DNA of 64,000 nt from AP-15 sp963702685 (GCA_963702685.1 CAVPDQ010000027.1:1-64000), one strand, 5' to 3'. Shown: positions 8,861 through 16,892, numbered from the stretch's first letter. Notes: generated by a model from the letters alone, not told the origin. Translations and numbers: made by a program.

Positions 8861-9105
8861 CGCCCCGACAGCGCTTTGACCACGGCCGCCGCCAACCCGG
8901 CCGGGACCGAAGCCGGGATGCGCACGCGAGCCTCCCCCGCAAACTCGATCTCGATCGCCGGCGCCGCACGACACCCGGCGTCATCCCCGGCCGGGGCGAT
9001 CAGAACCGGGGCGAAACCCTTGCCGACCCCGAGCTCCCGGCGCCAGCGATAAATCTGGCCGGTCCCAATCTCCGCGCGGCGAGCGATCTCTGTGACCACC
9101 GCCCC
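8857..9105 (-). pseudogene. tnpA: IS66 Orf1 (TnpA), 5' truncated
   Basis: The C-terminal part of the Xre/HTH-like TnpA: VTEIARRAEIGTGQIYRWRR, then an Ala/Pro-rich linker and IEFAGEARVRIPAS. The N-terminus is replaced by IS256 DNA from 9106. The stop overlaps the tnpB start. Confidence 0.8.
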
Positions 9106-10500
9106 GAGCTATGGCCGAAACTGGGTGATGGCGATGTGAGAAAGGCGGCGTATCGAGGCGGGTGGAAGCCTGCCTGAACCTCCCGAAGGAGCGATACGCC
9201 ATGAGGAGCGATAGCACTGTTGTTTCCCTGTGTCAGCCGGACGCGGTCGAGGATCCACTGACGGCGGCTCTGAGGAGCGGCGCCCGCCGGTTGCTGGCGC
9301 AGGCGGTGGAGGCAGAAGCCGAGGCGTTCCTGGCCCTGATGAAGGACATGCGGCTGCCTGACGGGCGCGACCGGGTGGTACGGCACGGCCATGGTCCGGA
9401 GCGCCTGGTTCAGACTGGGATCGGCCCGGTCGAGGTGCGTCGGGTCAAGCTGCGCGACCGCGGTGCCAGCGAAGGAGCCGAGTGCATCCGCTTCACCTCG
9501 GCCATCCTGCCACGGTGGGCGCGGCGGACGCGGAGCCTGGATGCGCTGCTGCCGATCCTCTACCTGCGCGGGGTCTCGATGGGCGACTTCCAGGAGGCGC
9601 TCGGGGCGCTGCTGGGCAAGGATGCCCCGAACCTGTCGCCCTCGGTGATCGCGCGGCTGCGGGGCGAGTGGGAGGCGGACTACGCGCGCTGGCAGCGGCG
9701 CGACCTGTCGGCCCGACGCTACGTGTATGTCTGGGCCGATGGCGTCTACTTGCAGGCGCGCATGGAGCCGCAGGCCGAATGCATGCTGGTGCTGATCGGC
9801 GCGACGCCGCAGGGCAAGAAGGAGCTGGTCGGCTTTCAGGTGGGCCTGCGGGAGAGCACGCAGAGCTGGCGGGAGCTGCTGGTCGACCTCAAGGCGCGCG
9901 GCCTCGCCATCGCGCCCGAGCTGGCGACCGGCGACGGGGCACTCGGCTTCTGGAAGGCGCTCGAGGAGGTGTCGCCGACAACCCGGCACCAGCGCTGTAC
10001 CGTGCACAAGACCGCCAACGTGCTCGACAAGCTTCCCAAATCCGTCCAGCCGGCGGGCAAGGCCGACCTGCGCGAGATCTGGGCGGCCCCCGACCGTGCG
10101 ACAGCGCAGGCTGCGCTCGCAACCTTCGCCGAGAAGTACGGGACCAAATACGAGAAGGCGGTCACCTGCCTGATCAAGGACCGCGACGCGCTGCTGACCT
10201 TCTACGACTTTCCAGCCGAGCACTGGGACCATCTGCGGACATCGAACCCAATCGAGAGCGTGTTCGCCACGGTGCGGCATCGGACGGTGCGTGCCAAGGG
10301 CGCGCTGTCCCAGGACACCGCCCGGCTGATGGTGTTCAAGCCGGTCATGGCAGCGGCCAAAACCTGGCGCCGGCTGAAGGGCGAGAACCAGTTGCCCAAA
10401 GTCGTCCAGGGCGTCACATTCCGAAACGGCGTCGAGGTCATCAACACGCCAGCACAGAACGCCGCCTGATCACGCCGTCACCCAGTTTCCAGCATAGCTC
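9106..10500 (+). mobile_element. IS256-family element (type 1), complete
   Basis: Bounded by imperfect terminal inverted repeats of about 28 bp: GAGCTATGGCCGAAACTGGG at 9106, and GAGCTATGCTGGAAACTGGG on the minus strand ending at 10500. The flanking 8-mers (ACCGCCCC and AGATCGCC) do not match. The element is therefore not at a simple insertion site; adjacent DNA was rearranged by deletion or recombination with the copy at 2556-3648. Confidence 0.85.
9201..10469 (+). CDS. IS256-family transposase
   Basis: 422 residues from ATG 9201, chosen over an upstream in-frame start because AAGGAG lies at the right distance. The DDE residues are visible: Asp in VYVWADGVYLQ, Asp in LATGDGALGFW and Glu in TSNPIESVFATVRHRT, with the C/D(2)H-type signature TRHQRCTVHKTANVLDKLP. 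It appears intact and is probably the source of the truncated copy. Confidence 0.9.
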   Translation: MRSDSTVVSLCQPDAVEDPLTAALRSGARRLLAQAVEAEAEAFLALMKDMRLPDGRDRVVRHGHGPERLVQTGIGPVEVRRVKLRDRGASEGAECIRFTSAILPRWARRTRSLDALLPILYLRGVSMGDFQEALGALLGKDAPNLSPSVIARLRGEWEADYARWQRRDLSARRYVYVWADGVYLQARMEPQAECMLVLIGATPQGKKELVGFQVGLRESTQSWRELLVDLKARGLAIAPELATGDGALGFWKALEEVSPTTRHQRCTVHKTANVLDKLPKSVQPAGKADLREIWAAPDRATAQAALATFAEKYGTKYEKAVTCLIKDRDALLTFYDFPAEHWDHLRTSNPIESVFATVRHRTVRAKGALSQDTARLMVFKPVMAAAKTWRRLKGENQLPKVVQGVTFRNGVEVINTPAQNAA

Positions 10501-10703
10501 AGATCGCCGAGCGCGAGGTAGATGACACCGCCGCCGAGCAGCAGCGCCAGCATCGGCTCGCGCATAACTTCAAGAATGATGCGAAACGGCGTGCGCTGGG
10601 CGCCGCGCGGCAGTTCGTTGAACCCTTCGGACTTTAGGCGGACCTGCGCCTCCCTTTCGTTCAGGCCCGTCAGAGGCGCTATGGATGAATGCTTGCCGTT
10701 CAT
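10501..10703 (-). pseudogene. Cation-transporting P-type ATPase, N-terminal fragment
   Basis: From ATG 10703 about 65 residues show the cation ATPase N-terminal domain (GLNEREAQVRLKSEGFNELP) and the start of transmembrane helix 1 (MREPMLALLLGGGVIYLAL). The gene is then cut by the IS256 terminus at 10500. The phosphorylation and ATP-binding domains are absent from the window. Confidence 0.75.
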
Positions 10704-10759
10704 ACGCACTTATGCCGCCTATGCATTGAAAAAACTGTCATTCTTGCGGCAAGACATTT

Positions 10760-10855
10760 GCCGCCTCGGTTCAAGGTATGAAGCGCCAACGCGTTGCCCT
10801 GACCACCGCCGATACAGAGCGTGACGATGCCACGCTTGAGCCCGTCGCGCTTCAT
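10760..10855 (-). pseudogene. Thiolase (acetyl-CoA acetyltransferase) C-terminal scrap
   Basis: The minus strand reads KRDGLKRGIVTLCIGGGQGN and then ALAL, the conserved C-terminal strand of thiolases containing the active-site Cys and the GGG motif. Homology is limited to about 30 residues and the sequence on either side is unrelated. It is a gene relic. Confidence 0.65.
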
Positions 10856-10969
10856 CGACCTGAACGCTTGCGTTTGGGCGACACCAACTGAAGCGAAGTG
10901 AAGTTGCATTGATCCGCGTCAGGGGCTGGATATCGGCACACGCAGACCGCGGCGGCGTCGGCCATGAGC

Positions 10970-12664
10970 CTACATAGCCGATACCCTTCGGGAGCGCTCA
11001 TGGGCCAGTTCCTGAAGCGCCGGAATCCCGATCGGCGGGGAAGCCTGCCATGGCACGAAGAACAGCCTCTTTGCCATCGTCCCCCGCACGCGATCGACCT
11101 GCCGTCGCTCTCCCAGCAGTCGCTGTTGAAGCAGACTGTCGCGCGTGCCGGCGGCCAGCAGGCTTTTGTTGATGATCCAGGCGTAGGGCTCGATATTCGC
11201 GCGTCTAAGGTCCTCCTGCAGAGCGCTGGCCTGGGAGACCGGCGTGGTTTCGGCCAACGTGACCACCAGGATGCGCGTGTAGTTCGGATCCTGAAGACGC
11301 ATCATCGGCGTTATGATCCGGCCAGCAGACTTGTTGAAAGCTGATTGTCGCGTCATCTGCCAGTGATATGCACCCGTGGCGTCCATGAGGAGCAGACTAT
11401 GCCCCGTCGGCGCGGTGTCGAGCACGACGAATGCGCTGCGCGCTTCCGCGACGATATGAGAGAAAGCATGGAAGACAGCGACCTCCTCTGTGCAGGGAGA
11501 AGCCAGATCTTCGCGCAACAAGGCCTGTCCCTGGGCATCGAGACTACGGCCGCGCTGATCCATTATCTTAGCGATGTAGCGTTCCGTTTCCGCCTTGGGG
11601 TCAATTCTGTCGACACGCAGGCCCGGAACGTCACCCGTGATTGTCATGTATGGACGGCCCCCGTTGGGCAAGGGGTTTGTTGCGGAGGCGGCATTGGGTC
11701 TGGAGCGGTCATGTATCCGGCCTGTTTGCGCGGTCGGTTGACCGCTTGCCCCGAGGGGTGTCGCGGATCGGGTTCCCGGCATTGCGGCGCGCTTGCGAGC
11801 GCGATGACATATCGGAGTGTCCCGATCCAGGTCCTGACCATTTTGCCGTCGCTGCCTTCTGCTCCTTGCCGGGTCACCGGCCGGCGGCGGTGCCGGCCGG
11901 GGTTGGGGTTGCGCCGATGATTGCGGCTTGCGGTGGTTGGGCCTGTGGGTAACGCGCCGCGTTATCCCGAGCGCGCGAAGCTCGGTCGCGGTTCGCGCGG
12001 CTTCCGCGATCGCGCTGATTTCCGGGCGCGTCACGAGAATGACGGTCGTCCCGGCGGAATCGCACAGCGCGGTCATCGCCGCCTTGAAGCGCTCCTCCCG
12101 GCTCTTCAGTCCGGAATGCGGCCCGAGGCATGAAGCGCCCTGGTCATTGACTTCCAGAAAGCCGCTCCAGGCCTTCGGCTGGCTGAGGAGCCGAAGCGTG
12201 TGCCCGGTCGGCGCGGTGTCGAAGACGACGTGATCATAGCCACCACCGCGGTCGGCCAGGCGGCCGACGAACTCGTCGAATGCCGCAATTTCGGTCGTAC
12301 AGGCGCCCGACAGTTGTTCGCGAACCGTGTCCCGGTCCTGATCGCTTGCGTCCGGCCCCATTTGAGCCAGAACCCTCTGGCGATAGGATTCGGCGGCGGC
12401 GACGGGGTCGATGTTGAGCACCTTTAGCCCCTCGGCGCCGGGGACCGCGACCGGCGAATTCGCCAAGGGCACGCCGAGGATCTCGTCAAGATTGGAGGCG
12501 GGATCGGTACTGACCAGGAGCACAGACTTGCCGCCGTCGGCCAACGCCAGGGCGGTGGCGCAAGCGACCGAAGTTTTGCCCACGCCGCCCTTGCCCGTGA
12601 AGAACAGGAACTGGGTCGGGCTGGTCAGTAAACCCGGCAGATGGACCGCGGCATTCTCGTTCAT
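10970..12664 (-). CDS. arsA: ArsA-family ATPase, central part replaced by an IS1111-end remnant
   Basis: The 564-codon frame is open throughout. Residues 1-235 are a good ArsA/GET3 A1 half: P-loop FFTGKGGVGKTSVACATA, STDPASNLDEILG and DTAPTGHTLRLL. From about residue 345 the A2 half follows (VDRIDPKAETERYIAKIMDQ, DTAPTGHSLLLMDATGAY). Between them about 100 residues of basic, Pro-rich, non-ArsA sequence replace the end of A1 and the whole second P-loop. Normal two-domain ArsA couples to the ArsB pump in arsenite efflux. This version lacks the second nucleotide-binding P-loop and is probably defective, though still translatable. No arsR, arsB or arsC is nearby. Confidence 0.7.
   Translation of the reverse strand: MNENAAVHLPGLLTSPTQFLFFTGKGGVGKTSVACATALALADGGKSVLLVSTDPASNLDEILGVPLANSPVAVPGAEGLKVLNIDPVAAAESYRQRVLAQMGPDASDQDRDTVREQLSGACTTEIAAFDEFVGRLADRGGGYDHVVFDTAPTGHTLRLLSQPKAWSGFLEVNDQGASCLGPHSGLKSREERFKAAMTALCDSAGTTVILVTRPEISAIAEAARTATELRALGITRRVTHRPNHRKPQSSAQPQPRPAPPPAGDPARSRRQRRQNGQDLDRDTPICHRARKRAAMPGTRSATPLGASGQPTAQTGRIHDRSRPNAASATNPLPNGGRPYMTITGDVPGLRVDRIDPKAETERYIAKIMDQRGRSLDAQGQALLREDLASPCTEEVAVFHAFSHIVAEARSAFVVLDTAPTGHSLLLMDATGAYHWQMTRQSAFNKSAGRIITPMMRLQDPNYTRILVVTLAETTPVSQASALQEDLRRANIEPYAWIINKSLLAAGTRDSLLQQRLLGERRQVDRVRGTMAKRLFFVPWQASPPIGIPALQELAHERSRRVSAM
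11640..11955 (-). mobile_element. Orphan 3' end of an IS1111-type element inside arsA
   Basis: Three blocks match the noncoding 3' end of the IS1111 element at 47245-47349 in order and spacing: GTCATGTATGGACGGCCCCC at 11643, GTCATGTATCCGGCCT at 11708, and the hairpin GCGGTCGGTTGACCGC at 11730-11745. The 44 nt between the first two blocks are unrelated to the other copy. No transposase remains. The inner boundary against ArsA coding sequence is approximate. Confidence 0.6.
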
Positions 12665-12823
12665 CGTGGCTCTAATCCGTGGTGAGGGTAAGGAACCTGT
12701 TCCCCTGCCGACGTCAAATCATAGCAGCTCCGCCTACGATCCGAGCCGTGGCAATTCCGCGTCTGCATGTGCTAGGGTTGACCGTCTTTTCTGCGCGAAG
12801 CTGCTCGACACTCTCCCAAAGAA

Positions 12824-12850
12824 AATTGTGCAACAAACTGTTGCACAATT
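12824..12850. promoter_or_regulatory. Perfect 12-bp inverted repeat (operator-like)
   Basis: AATTGTGCAACA, 3 nt, then TGTTGCACAATT: a 27-bp palindrome with perfect arms in AT-rich DNA, 17 bp before the start codon of the truncated HTH gene at 12868. Position and symmetry suggest a repressor operator, possibly autoregulatory. Confidence 0.5.
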
Positions 12851-12867
12851 GCTTGTCAGGAGAACTC

Positions 12868-12978
12868 TTGCTGCCCCCCGCCTACCTAACGCTCGAAGAA
12901 GTCATTATCCGCTATCGTGGCCAGATCAGCGAAGGAGAGGTGGCCGGCTTCGTCCGGACAGATTTCCGCTCTGGATAG
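12868..12978 (+). pseudogene. Helix-turn-helix (HTH_17/AlpA-like) protein, N-terminal fragment
   Basis: TTG start with AGGAG 5 nt upstream. The first residues, PAYLTLEEVIIRYRGQIS, closely resemble the N-terminus of the intact small DNA-binding protein at 51469 (KYLTTEEVCDRYRGEVS). After about residue 24 the homology is lost, where IS3 DNA abuts, and the frame ends at 12978. The strong ribosome-binding site and operator upstream indicate a formerly functional gene. Confidence 0.5.
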
Positions 12979-13640
12979 GTGGAACCTCTGCCGGTTGGCG
13001 TGGGGTGCCATTTTCGAGGTGGCAGGCCGGGAGGGCGTAGCCCGACCAGAGTGACGCCGCGAAAATGGCGGCGAAATTCATGCTGCCGCTGCCTGCGGCA
13101 GGTTGTGGAAGTAGGCGTGATCCGGCGTTCGGGCGTCAAGGCTCGAATGCGGCCTCTTGCGGTTGTAGAACTCCAGATACCGACCGATCGAGGCACGCGC
13201 CTCGCCGACGCTGTCATAGGCCCGGAGGTAGACCTCCTCGTATTTGACCGAGCGCCAGAGCCGCTCGACAAAGACATTGTCGCGCCACGATCCTTTGCCG
13301 TCCATGCTGATGGCGATGGCCTTCGCCAGCAGCAGGCCGGTGAACTCGGCGCTGGTGAATTGGCTGCCCTGGTCCGTGTTGAAGATCTCCGGCCGGCCGT
13401 GCTTGGCGAGTGCCTCGGCGACCGCCTCGAGGCAGAACTCCACCTCCATCGTGATCGAGAGCCGCCAGGCCAGAACCCGGCGGCTGAACCAGTCGACCAC
13501 GGCGGCGAGATAGACGAAGCCGCGCGCCATGGGGATGTAGGTGATGTCCATCGCCCACACCCGGTTCGGCCGCTCGACCTTCACGTCGCGCAGCAGGTAC
13601 GGGTAGATCTTGTGCCCCGGCACCGGCTTCCAGCATCTGC
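12979..13640 (-). mobile_element. IS3-family element remnant (orfB integrase core)
   Basis: The minus strand encodes the rve integrase domain of an IS3 OrfB from about 13640 to the stop at 13078: Asp in VWAMDITYIPMARGFVYLAA, Asp in NTDQGSQFTS and Glu in NVFVERLWRSVKYEEVYLRA, then the usual end FYNRKRPHSSLD. OrfA and the N-terminal HTH of OrfB are missing, so only the catalytic two-thirds remain. The sequence 12979-13077 is the noncoding 3' end. Confidence 0.8.
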
Positions 13641-13667
13641 GCTCGATTAACCATCATAGAAAGACCG

Positions 13668-14010
13668 ATGCCGCGCAAGTCCACCGCCGATCGCCTCTAC
13701 ACCCTCCGCCAAAAACGCGAGCAGCTCGACGCCCAATTACGCGCGCTCGAAGCCCGCAACAAACAAGCCGAACGCAAAGCCCGACACCCGGCGCAAGGTC
13801 ATCGCCGGCGCGCTCGCCTTGGAACACTACGAAAGAAACCCCGGCTCCGAATTCCGCCGCATCCTGCTCCGGCTGCTCGACGAATATGTCGTCCGGCCGC
13901 ATGACCGCGCCCTGTTTCCCGAGCTCGACCAGGCCGACGCGGACCCAGTGCAACGCGATGCTGCCGCCGGCAGCGAATTCACCCAGGCCGGCCACGACAC
14001 CGATTTCGCC
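13668..14010 (+). pseudogene. Small coiled-coil mobilization-like protein, frameshifted
   Basis: The ATG at 13668 opens MPRKSTADRLYTLRQKREQL, a basic coiled coil. Near 13785 the reading moves by one base to DTRRKVIAGALALEHYERNP, then EFRRILLRLLDEYVVRPHDR. The combined product of about 110 residues resembles small TraD/MobC-type relaxosome accessory proteins of plasmids and ICEs, though that assignment is tentative. A single-base deletion breaks the gene, and IS1182 lies just downstream. Confidence 0.45.
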
Positions 14011-14200
14011 ATCCCCCACACCCTGACAACCGCATGCCGTTCACCGCGCCAGCCGCTGCAGCGGCACGGTGCGCCGGCGAGAGGCTCTGCCTCTCCCCCT
14101 CTCCGGAGGTATTTGAACAAGGAAATCATCCTGTTTTTAGGGCGGATTTCACTAGCAGCCTGTCGGATTTGTTTCTGTGGGGTGATCGGGAGCGTCTGGT

Positions 14201-14426
14201 TTCAGGCGGGCCGCAGGTTGTGCAGCGTGCGGCAGTTGTGGGTGAGGGCGACGCGGGAGCCATTCGGCGATGGCCTTTTGGGTGCCGCGGAAGTGGAAGC
14301 GGGTAAAGCCCATTTCAGGCGGGCCGCAGGTTGTGCAGCCTGCGGCAATTGTAGGCGAGGGCGACGAGGAGCCACTCGGCGGCGACCTTTTGGGTGCCGC
14401 GGAGGTGGAAGCGGGTGAAGCCCATG
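14201..14426. repeat. Direct repeat of about 113 bp duplicating the transposase 3' end
   Basis: The coding 3' end (minus strand, 14315-14426, MGFTRFHLRGTQK to HNLRPA) is followed immediately by a diverged second copy (14201-14314, starting MGFTRFHFRGTQK). The second copy ends in the same CACAACCTGCGGCCCGCCTGA-type string. The same duplication is present at 1195-1420 and 49733-49958, so it predates spread of this IS. Confidence 0.8.
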
Positions 14427-15715
14427 GCGCTCTTGATGATGCCGAAAACCGGTTCGACGGTCTGTTTGCGTTTGCGGTAACGGGCTTTGCCATCGGCACT
14501 GTCGAGCTTGGCCTTCATCGCCAGGCGCCAAGGCTCGGCGATCCGGCGCTCGGGCTTGGGCTCGGGCGGCGGCCGGAAGTCGTAGGGCCGGTGCGGCTGG
14601 GTGCGGGCGATTGCCACCAAAGGCTCGATGCCGTGGGCTTCGAGTTCGGCGACGGCCGGGCCGCTGGCATAGCCGGCATCGGCGAGGACTGCCCGCGGCA
14701 GACCGATGGTCTCTTCCATGGCCAGAACGGTGGCCGCGAAGGTCGGTTGGTCGCTCGGGGTGGTGGCAATATTGGTGGCCACGATCAGCTGGCTGCCTTC
14801 GGCGCAGACCACCGCCTGCGGGTTGTAGGCTTGGCGGTATTCGTGCGCCTTGGACTTGCGCATCAGCTGCGAATCGGGGTCGGTCAGGTTGGTCTGCCGA
14901 TCGGGCGGCGGCGTCTCCTCGGGCGGTTTGGGCGGCCGCCCGCGCCGCCCCGTCTTGGCCTCGTAGGCCGCCTTCTTCTCCGCGTAGCCAGGGCGCTCGG
15001 CCGCGGCCGCGGCCTTGGCTTCGGCCTCCAGCCGGGCGCAGGCGGCGTCGAGCTTTGCCTTGAGCGCCTCACGCCGGGCGATCTCCTCGGGCAGCGCCTG
15101 CGGATCCTTGTCCGTGGCGTCGGCCGCCTCCGCCGCGGCGGTCAGCTTGGCGATGTCGGTGGCGAGCTTCTCGCGCAACGCCTGCGCCCGGTCCCACGGG
15201 TCCGGCCTCCGGCCGGCCCGAGGACAGGCTCCCCGCACCGAGCGGATCTTCGAAGCATTGGCGTCGATCTTGGTGCCCCCGGCCTGCGCCGGGGCAGGCT
15301 TGATCGATACCGTGCCGAGCCGCAACAGCCCCGTCTCGCGCGCCAGCAGCAAGACCTGCAAAAACGCCGCCTCGAACGCCTGCTTGTTGGTCCGCCGAAA
15401 GTTGGCGATCGTGTCGTGGTCGGGGTGCGTGTTGGCGGCGATGAAACGAGTGCCGACGTCACGGTAGGTTGCCCGCTCGATCCGCCGCGAGGAGAAAACG
15501 CCGTTGGCATAACTGTAGACGAGCAGCGCCAGCATCAGCCGCGGATGGTATTGCGGCTTGCCGCTGGGCCGAGCGTTGGTGTGAAACGCCCCCAGCCGCA
15601 CCCGCTCCACCGCCGCCACGATAAAATGCGCAATATCGTCCGCCGGCAGCCAATCCTTGACATCGGGCGGCAGCAGAAACGGCTGCTCACGATCAAACGG
15701 CATATAGATCGTCAT
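14315..15715 (-). CDS. IS1182-family transposase
   Basis: 466 residues from ATG 15715 (MTIYMPFDREQPFLLPPD). Catalytic residues: Asp in TKIDANASKIRSV, Asp in AVLADAGYASG and Glu in QTVEPVFGIIKSAMG. Two odd insertions interrupt the usual alignment. KPAPAQAGG stands before the first catalytic motif, and a Gly/Arg/Pro-rich stretch (GACPRAGRRPDP) follows IRSVR. Both are encoded by palindromic REP-like DNA. The frame is open, but activity with these insertions is uncertain. Confidence 0.85.
   Translation of the reverse strand: MTIYMPFDREQPFLLPPDVKDWLPADDIAHFIVAAVERVRLGAFHTNARPSGKPQYHPRLMLALLVYSYANGVFSSRRIERATYRDVGTRFIAANTHPDHDTIANFRRTNKQAFEAAFLQVLLLARETGLLRLGTVSIKPAPAQAGGTKIDANASKIRSVRGACPRAGRRPDPWDRAQALREKLATDIAKLTAAAEAADATDKDPQALPEEIARREALKAKLDAACARLEAEAKAAAAAERPGYAEKKAAYEAKTGRRGRPPKPPEETPPPDRQTNLTDPDSQLMRKSKAHEYRQAYNPQAVVCAEGSQLIVATNIATTPSDQPTFAATVLAMEETIGLPRAVLADAGYASGPAVAELEAHGIEPLVAIARTQPHRPYDFRPPPEPKPERRIAEPWRLAMKAKLDSADGKARYRKRKQTVEPVFGIIKSAMGFTRFHLRGTQKVAAEWLLVALAYNCRRLHNLRPA
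15276..15298. repeat. REP-like palindrome inside the IS1182 transposase gene
   Basis: A 23-bp segment (CCCCCGGCCTGCGCCGGGGC followed by AGG) encodes PAPAQAGG in frame. The same core sits in the IS701 gene (48723-48745, 49157-49180), in an IS256 gene (30058-30081), in IS1182 copy B (50794-50816) and in an intergenic space (56435-56457). A related degenerate unit lies at about 15203-15236. Confidence 0.6.
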
Positions 15716-15791
15716 CGCTATATCCGGTGGCTCACCTTGTGCCACCTACCTTATCATGATAATACGCGCCGTCAATCCGACAGGCTGCTAG

Positions 15792-16147
15792 GCCGCGAAT
15801 CGGGATTAATGATTGCAGCACGGTACAACCGGGAGCGGCGATGACCGTCAAGGAAATGGGGGCGGCGGTCGGTGCATCCTCGCCCGCCGGCCCTTTTCAT
15901 GTTCGTGAGGAGCAAGTCGCGCAGTAAAAAGTGCGTGTGAGCGCCCTGGGGACGCGATCCGGCCGGCGGTCAATGCTGATTCCGAAGCAGCGCCGCCGCC
16001 CGATAGCGCTTGCTTCCCGGCGTTCCGGCGGCCACCGAGGTCGAATTCGGCGAACAGGATCTCGACAACTGCGGGGCGACCGAATTTAGCCCGCCGCAAA
16101 GTTCGCTGGACCGGGCATTCTCTGACGAGATGCTGGTGTTTTGCCGT
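15792..16147. other. Gene-free stretch
   Basis: Between the IS1182 terminus and the toxin gene no reading frame has recognisable family features. The frames present have skewed composition and no ribosome-binding site. The DNA flanking the IS is probably the remains of an older interrupted gene. Confidence 0.4.
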
Positions 16148-16575
16148 CTACTCGATGCGCGGCACGACAGTCAGACGCTGCGCCGCGGCCGTCGCGAGGA
16201 GCTTCTCGCGGATCTGGCGGAAGAGCGCGGGCGGCAACAGGCCGTATGCGAATCGTCCGGGCTCGTTGCGCGACGCCGGCCGCAAATCGGGTCCCGGCCA
16301 GCGAAACCGGTTGACTTCGCTCACCACCACCCAGGAGCGCGCCTCATGGAGGCCGAGACGGTGTTTTACGGCCGGCGGAATTTCGACCGATTCGCTGTCT
16401 GCTCCAGGCGCGCTGTGCGTGACCGGCAACACGGTAACGGTCGTTTCGCCCGGTGCTGTCAGTGCCGCCAGCATCGCCGCACAGGGTCGTCGCCCTCCTG
16501 CCCTTCCCGATATTCCGAGTGCCAGAGATACGCGTAGCTGATGACCAGACCGGGCTCCGGGACCGGGAGCGGCAC
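16148..16575 (-). pseudogene. PemK-like toxin of a type II TA system, frameshifted
   Basis: The GTG at 16575 opens PLPVPEPGLVISYAYLWHSE and then YREGQEGDDP. Near 16485 a one-base loss moves the reading to CAAMLAALTAPGETTVTVLP, VTHS, SVEIPPAVKHRLGL, SWVVVSEVNRFRWPGPDLRP and GLLPPALFRQIREKLL. The pattern (VLPVTHS, SWVV..NRF.WPGPDLRP) is that of a plasmid-maintenance PemK-like family. The gene follows the antitoxin by one base (TAA A GTG), a normal TA layout. The frameshift should abolish the toxin. Confidence 0.6.
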
Positions 16576-16576
16576 T

Positions 16577-16834
16577 TTAGCCTTCGAGCTCCTTGTCGAG
16601 ATGCGCGTGCCGGGGATCCATTTCCGTGCCGGCGATCACCGCCAGATCGGCATCGCTCAGCTCTCCGGCCCGCAGCACCTTGCGGTCGAGGCGCTTGAGC
16701 CGGCGGTATTCGTCGGCCGAGATCACCACCAGACGCTCGCGGCCGTTGCGCGTGATCGCAACGGGCTGGGTCAGCGCGTCATCCTGATAGCGCCCGAAAT
16801 GCCGCTGAAACTCGGCCGCGGTAACGGTGATCAT
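16577..16834 (-). CDS. Phd/YefM-type antitoxin
   Basis: 85 residues: MITVTAAEFQRHFGRYQDDA, then TQPVAITRNGRERLVVISAD and EYRRLKRLDRKV, the standard Phd/YefM fold with an N-terminal DNA-binding part and the R(N/H)GR..VV(I/L)S motif. The C-terminal tail (SDADLAVIAGTEMDPRHAHL) would bind the toxin. Such antitoxins normally repress their own operon. It is intact, whereas the partner toxin is broken. Confidence 0.8.
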   Translation of the reverse strand: MITVTAAEFQRHFGRYQDDALTQPVAITRNGRERLVVISADEYRRLKRLDRKVLRAGELSDADLAVIAGTEMDPRHAHLDKELEG

Positions 16835-16892
16835 CCCGTATCTTCTTCCGGTTTGCGGAATGTCCTTGAGATACGCAGGATTGCGCCCGCGA

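Larger units (their letters stand above)
6495..9105 (-). mobile_element. IS66-family element, left end removed by IS256
   Basis: The right terminus begins GTAAGCATGCGGTG at 6495, the GTAAGC-type end of IS66 elements. The element carries, on the minus strand, tnpA (5' truncated), tnpB, tnpC and a small downstream ORF overlapping tnpC. The left end is lost where the IS256 element starts at 9106. Confidence 0.8.
14152..15791 (-). mobile_element. IS1182-family element, complete (copy A)
   Basis: Bounded by perfect 18-bp inverted repeats: CTAGCAGCCTGTCGGATT at 14152-14169 and its complement at 15774-15791. It contains a single transposase gene plus a duplicated transposase 3' end. Both outer ends read CTAG, so the target may have been CTAG. 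It is the parent type of the fragments at 779-1470 and 49684-50980. Confidence 0.9.

Noticed and set aside
9000..10280. 426-codon minus-strand frame over the IS256 element
   Set aside because: Antisense shadow of the IS256 transposase; it also appears identically over the truncated copy at 2219-3853.
10856..10969. Extension of the thiolase relic upstream
   Set aside because: Residues preceding MKRDGLKRG do not resemble thiolase in any frame, so the relic was limited to about 30 residues.
14270..15844. 524-codon plus-strand frame over the IS1182 element
   Set aside because: Antisense shadow of the transposase; GC-rich third positions keep it open. The minus-strand protein has clear DDE motifs.
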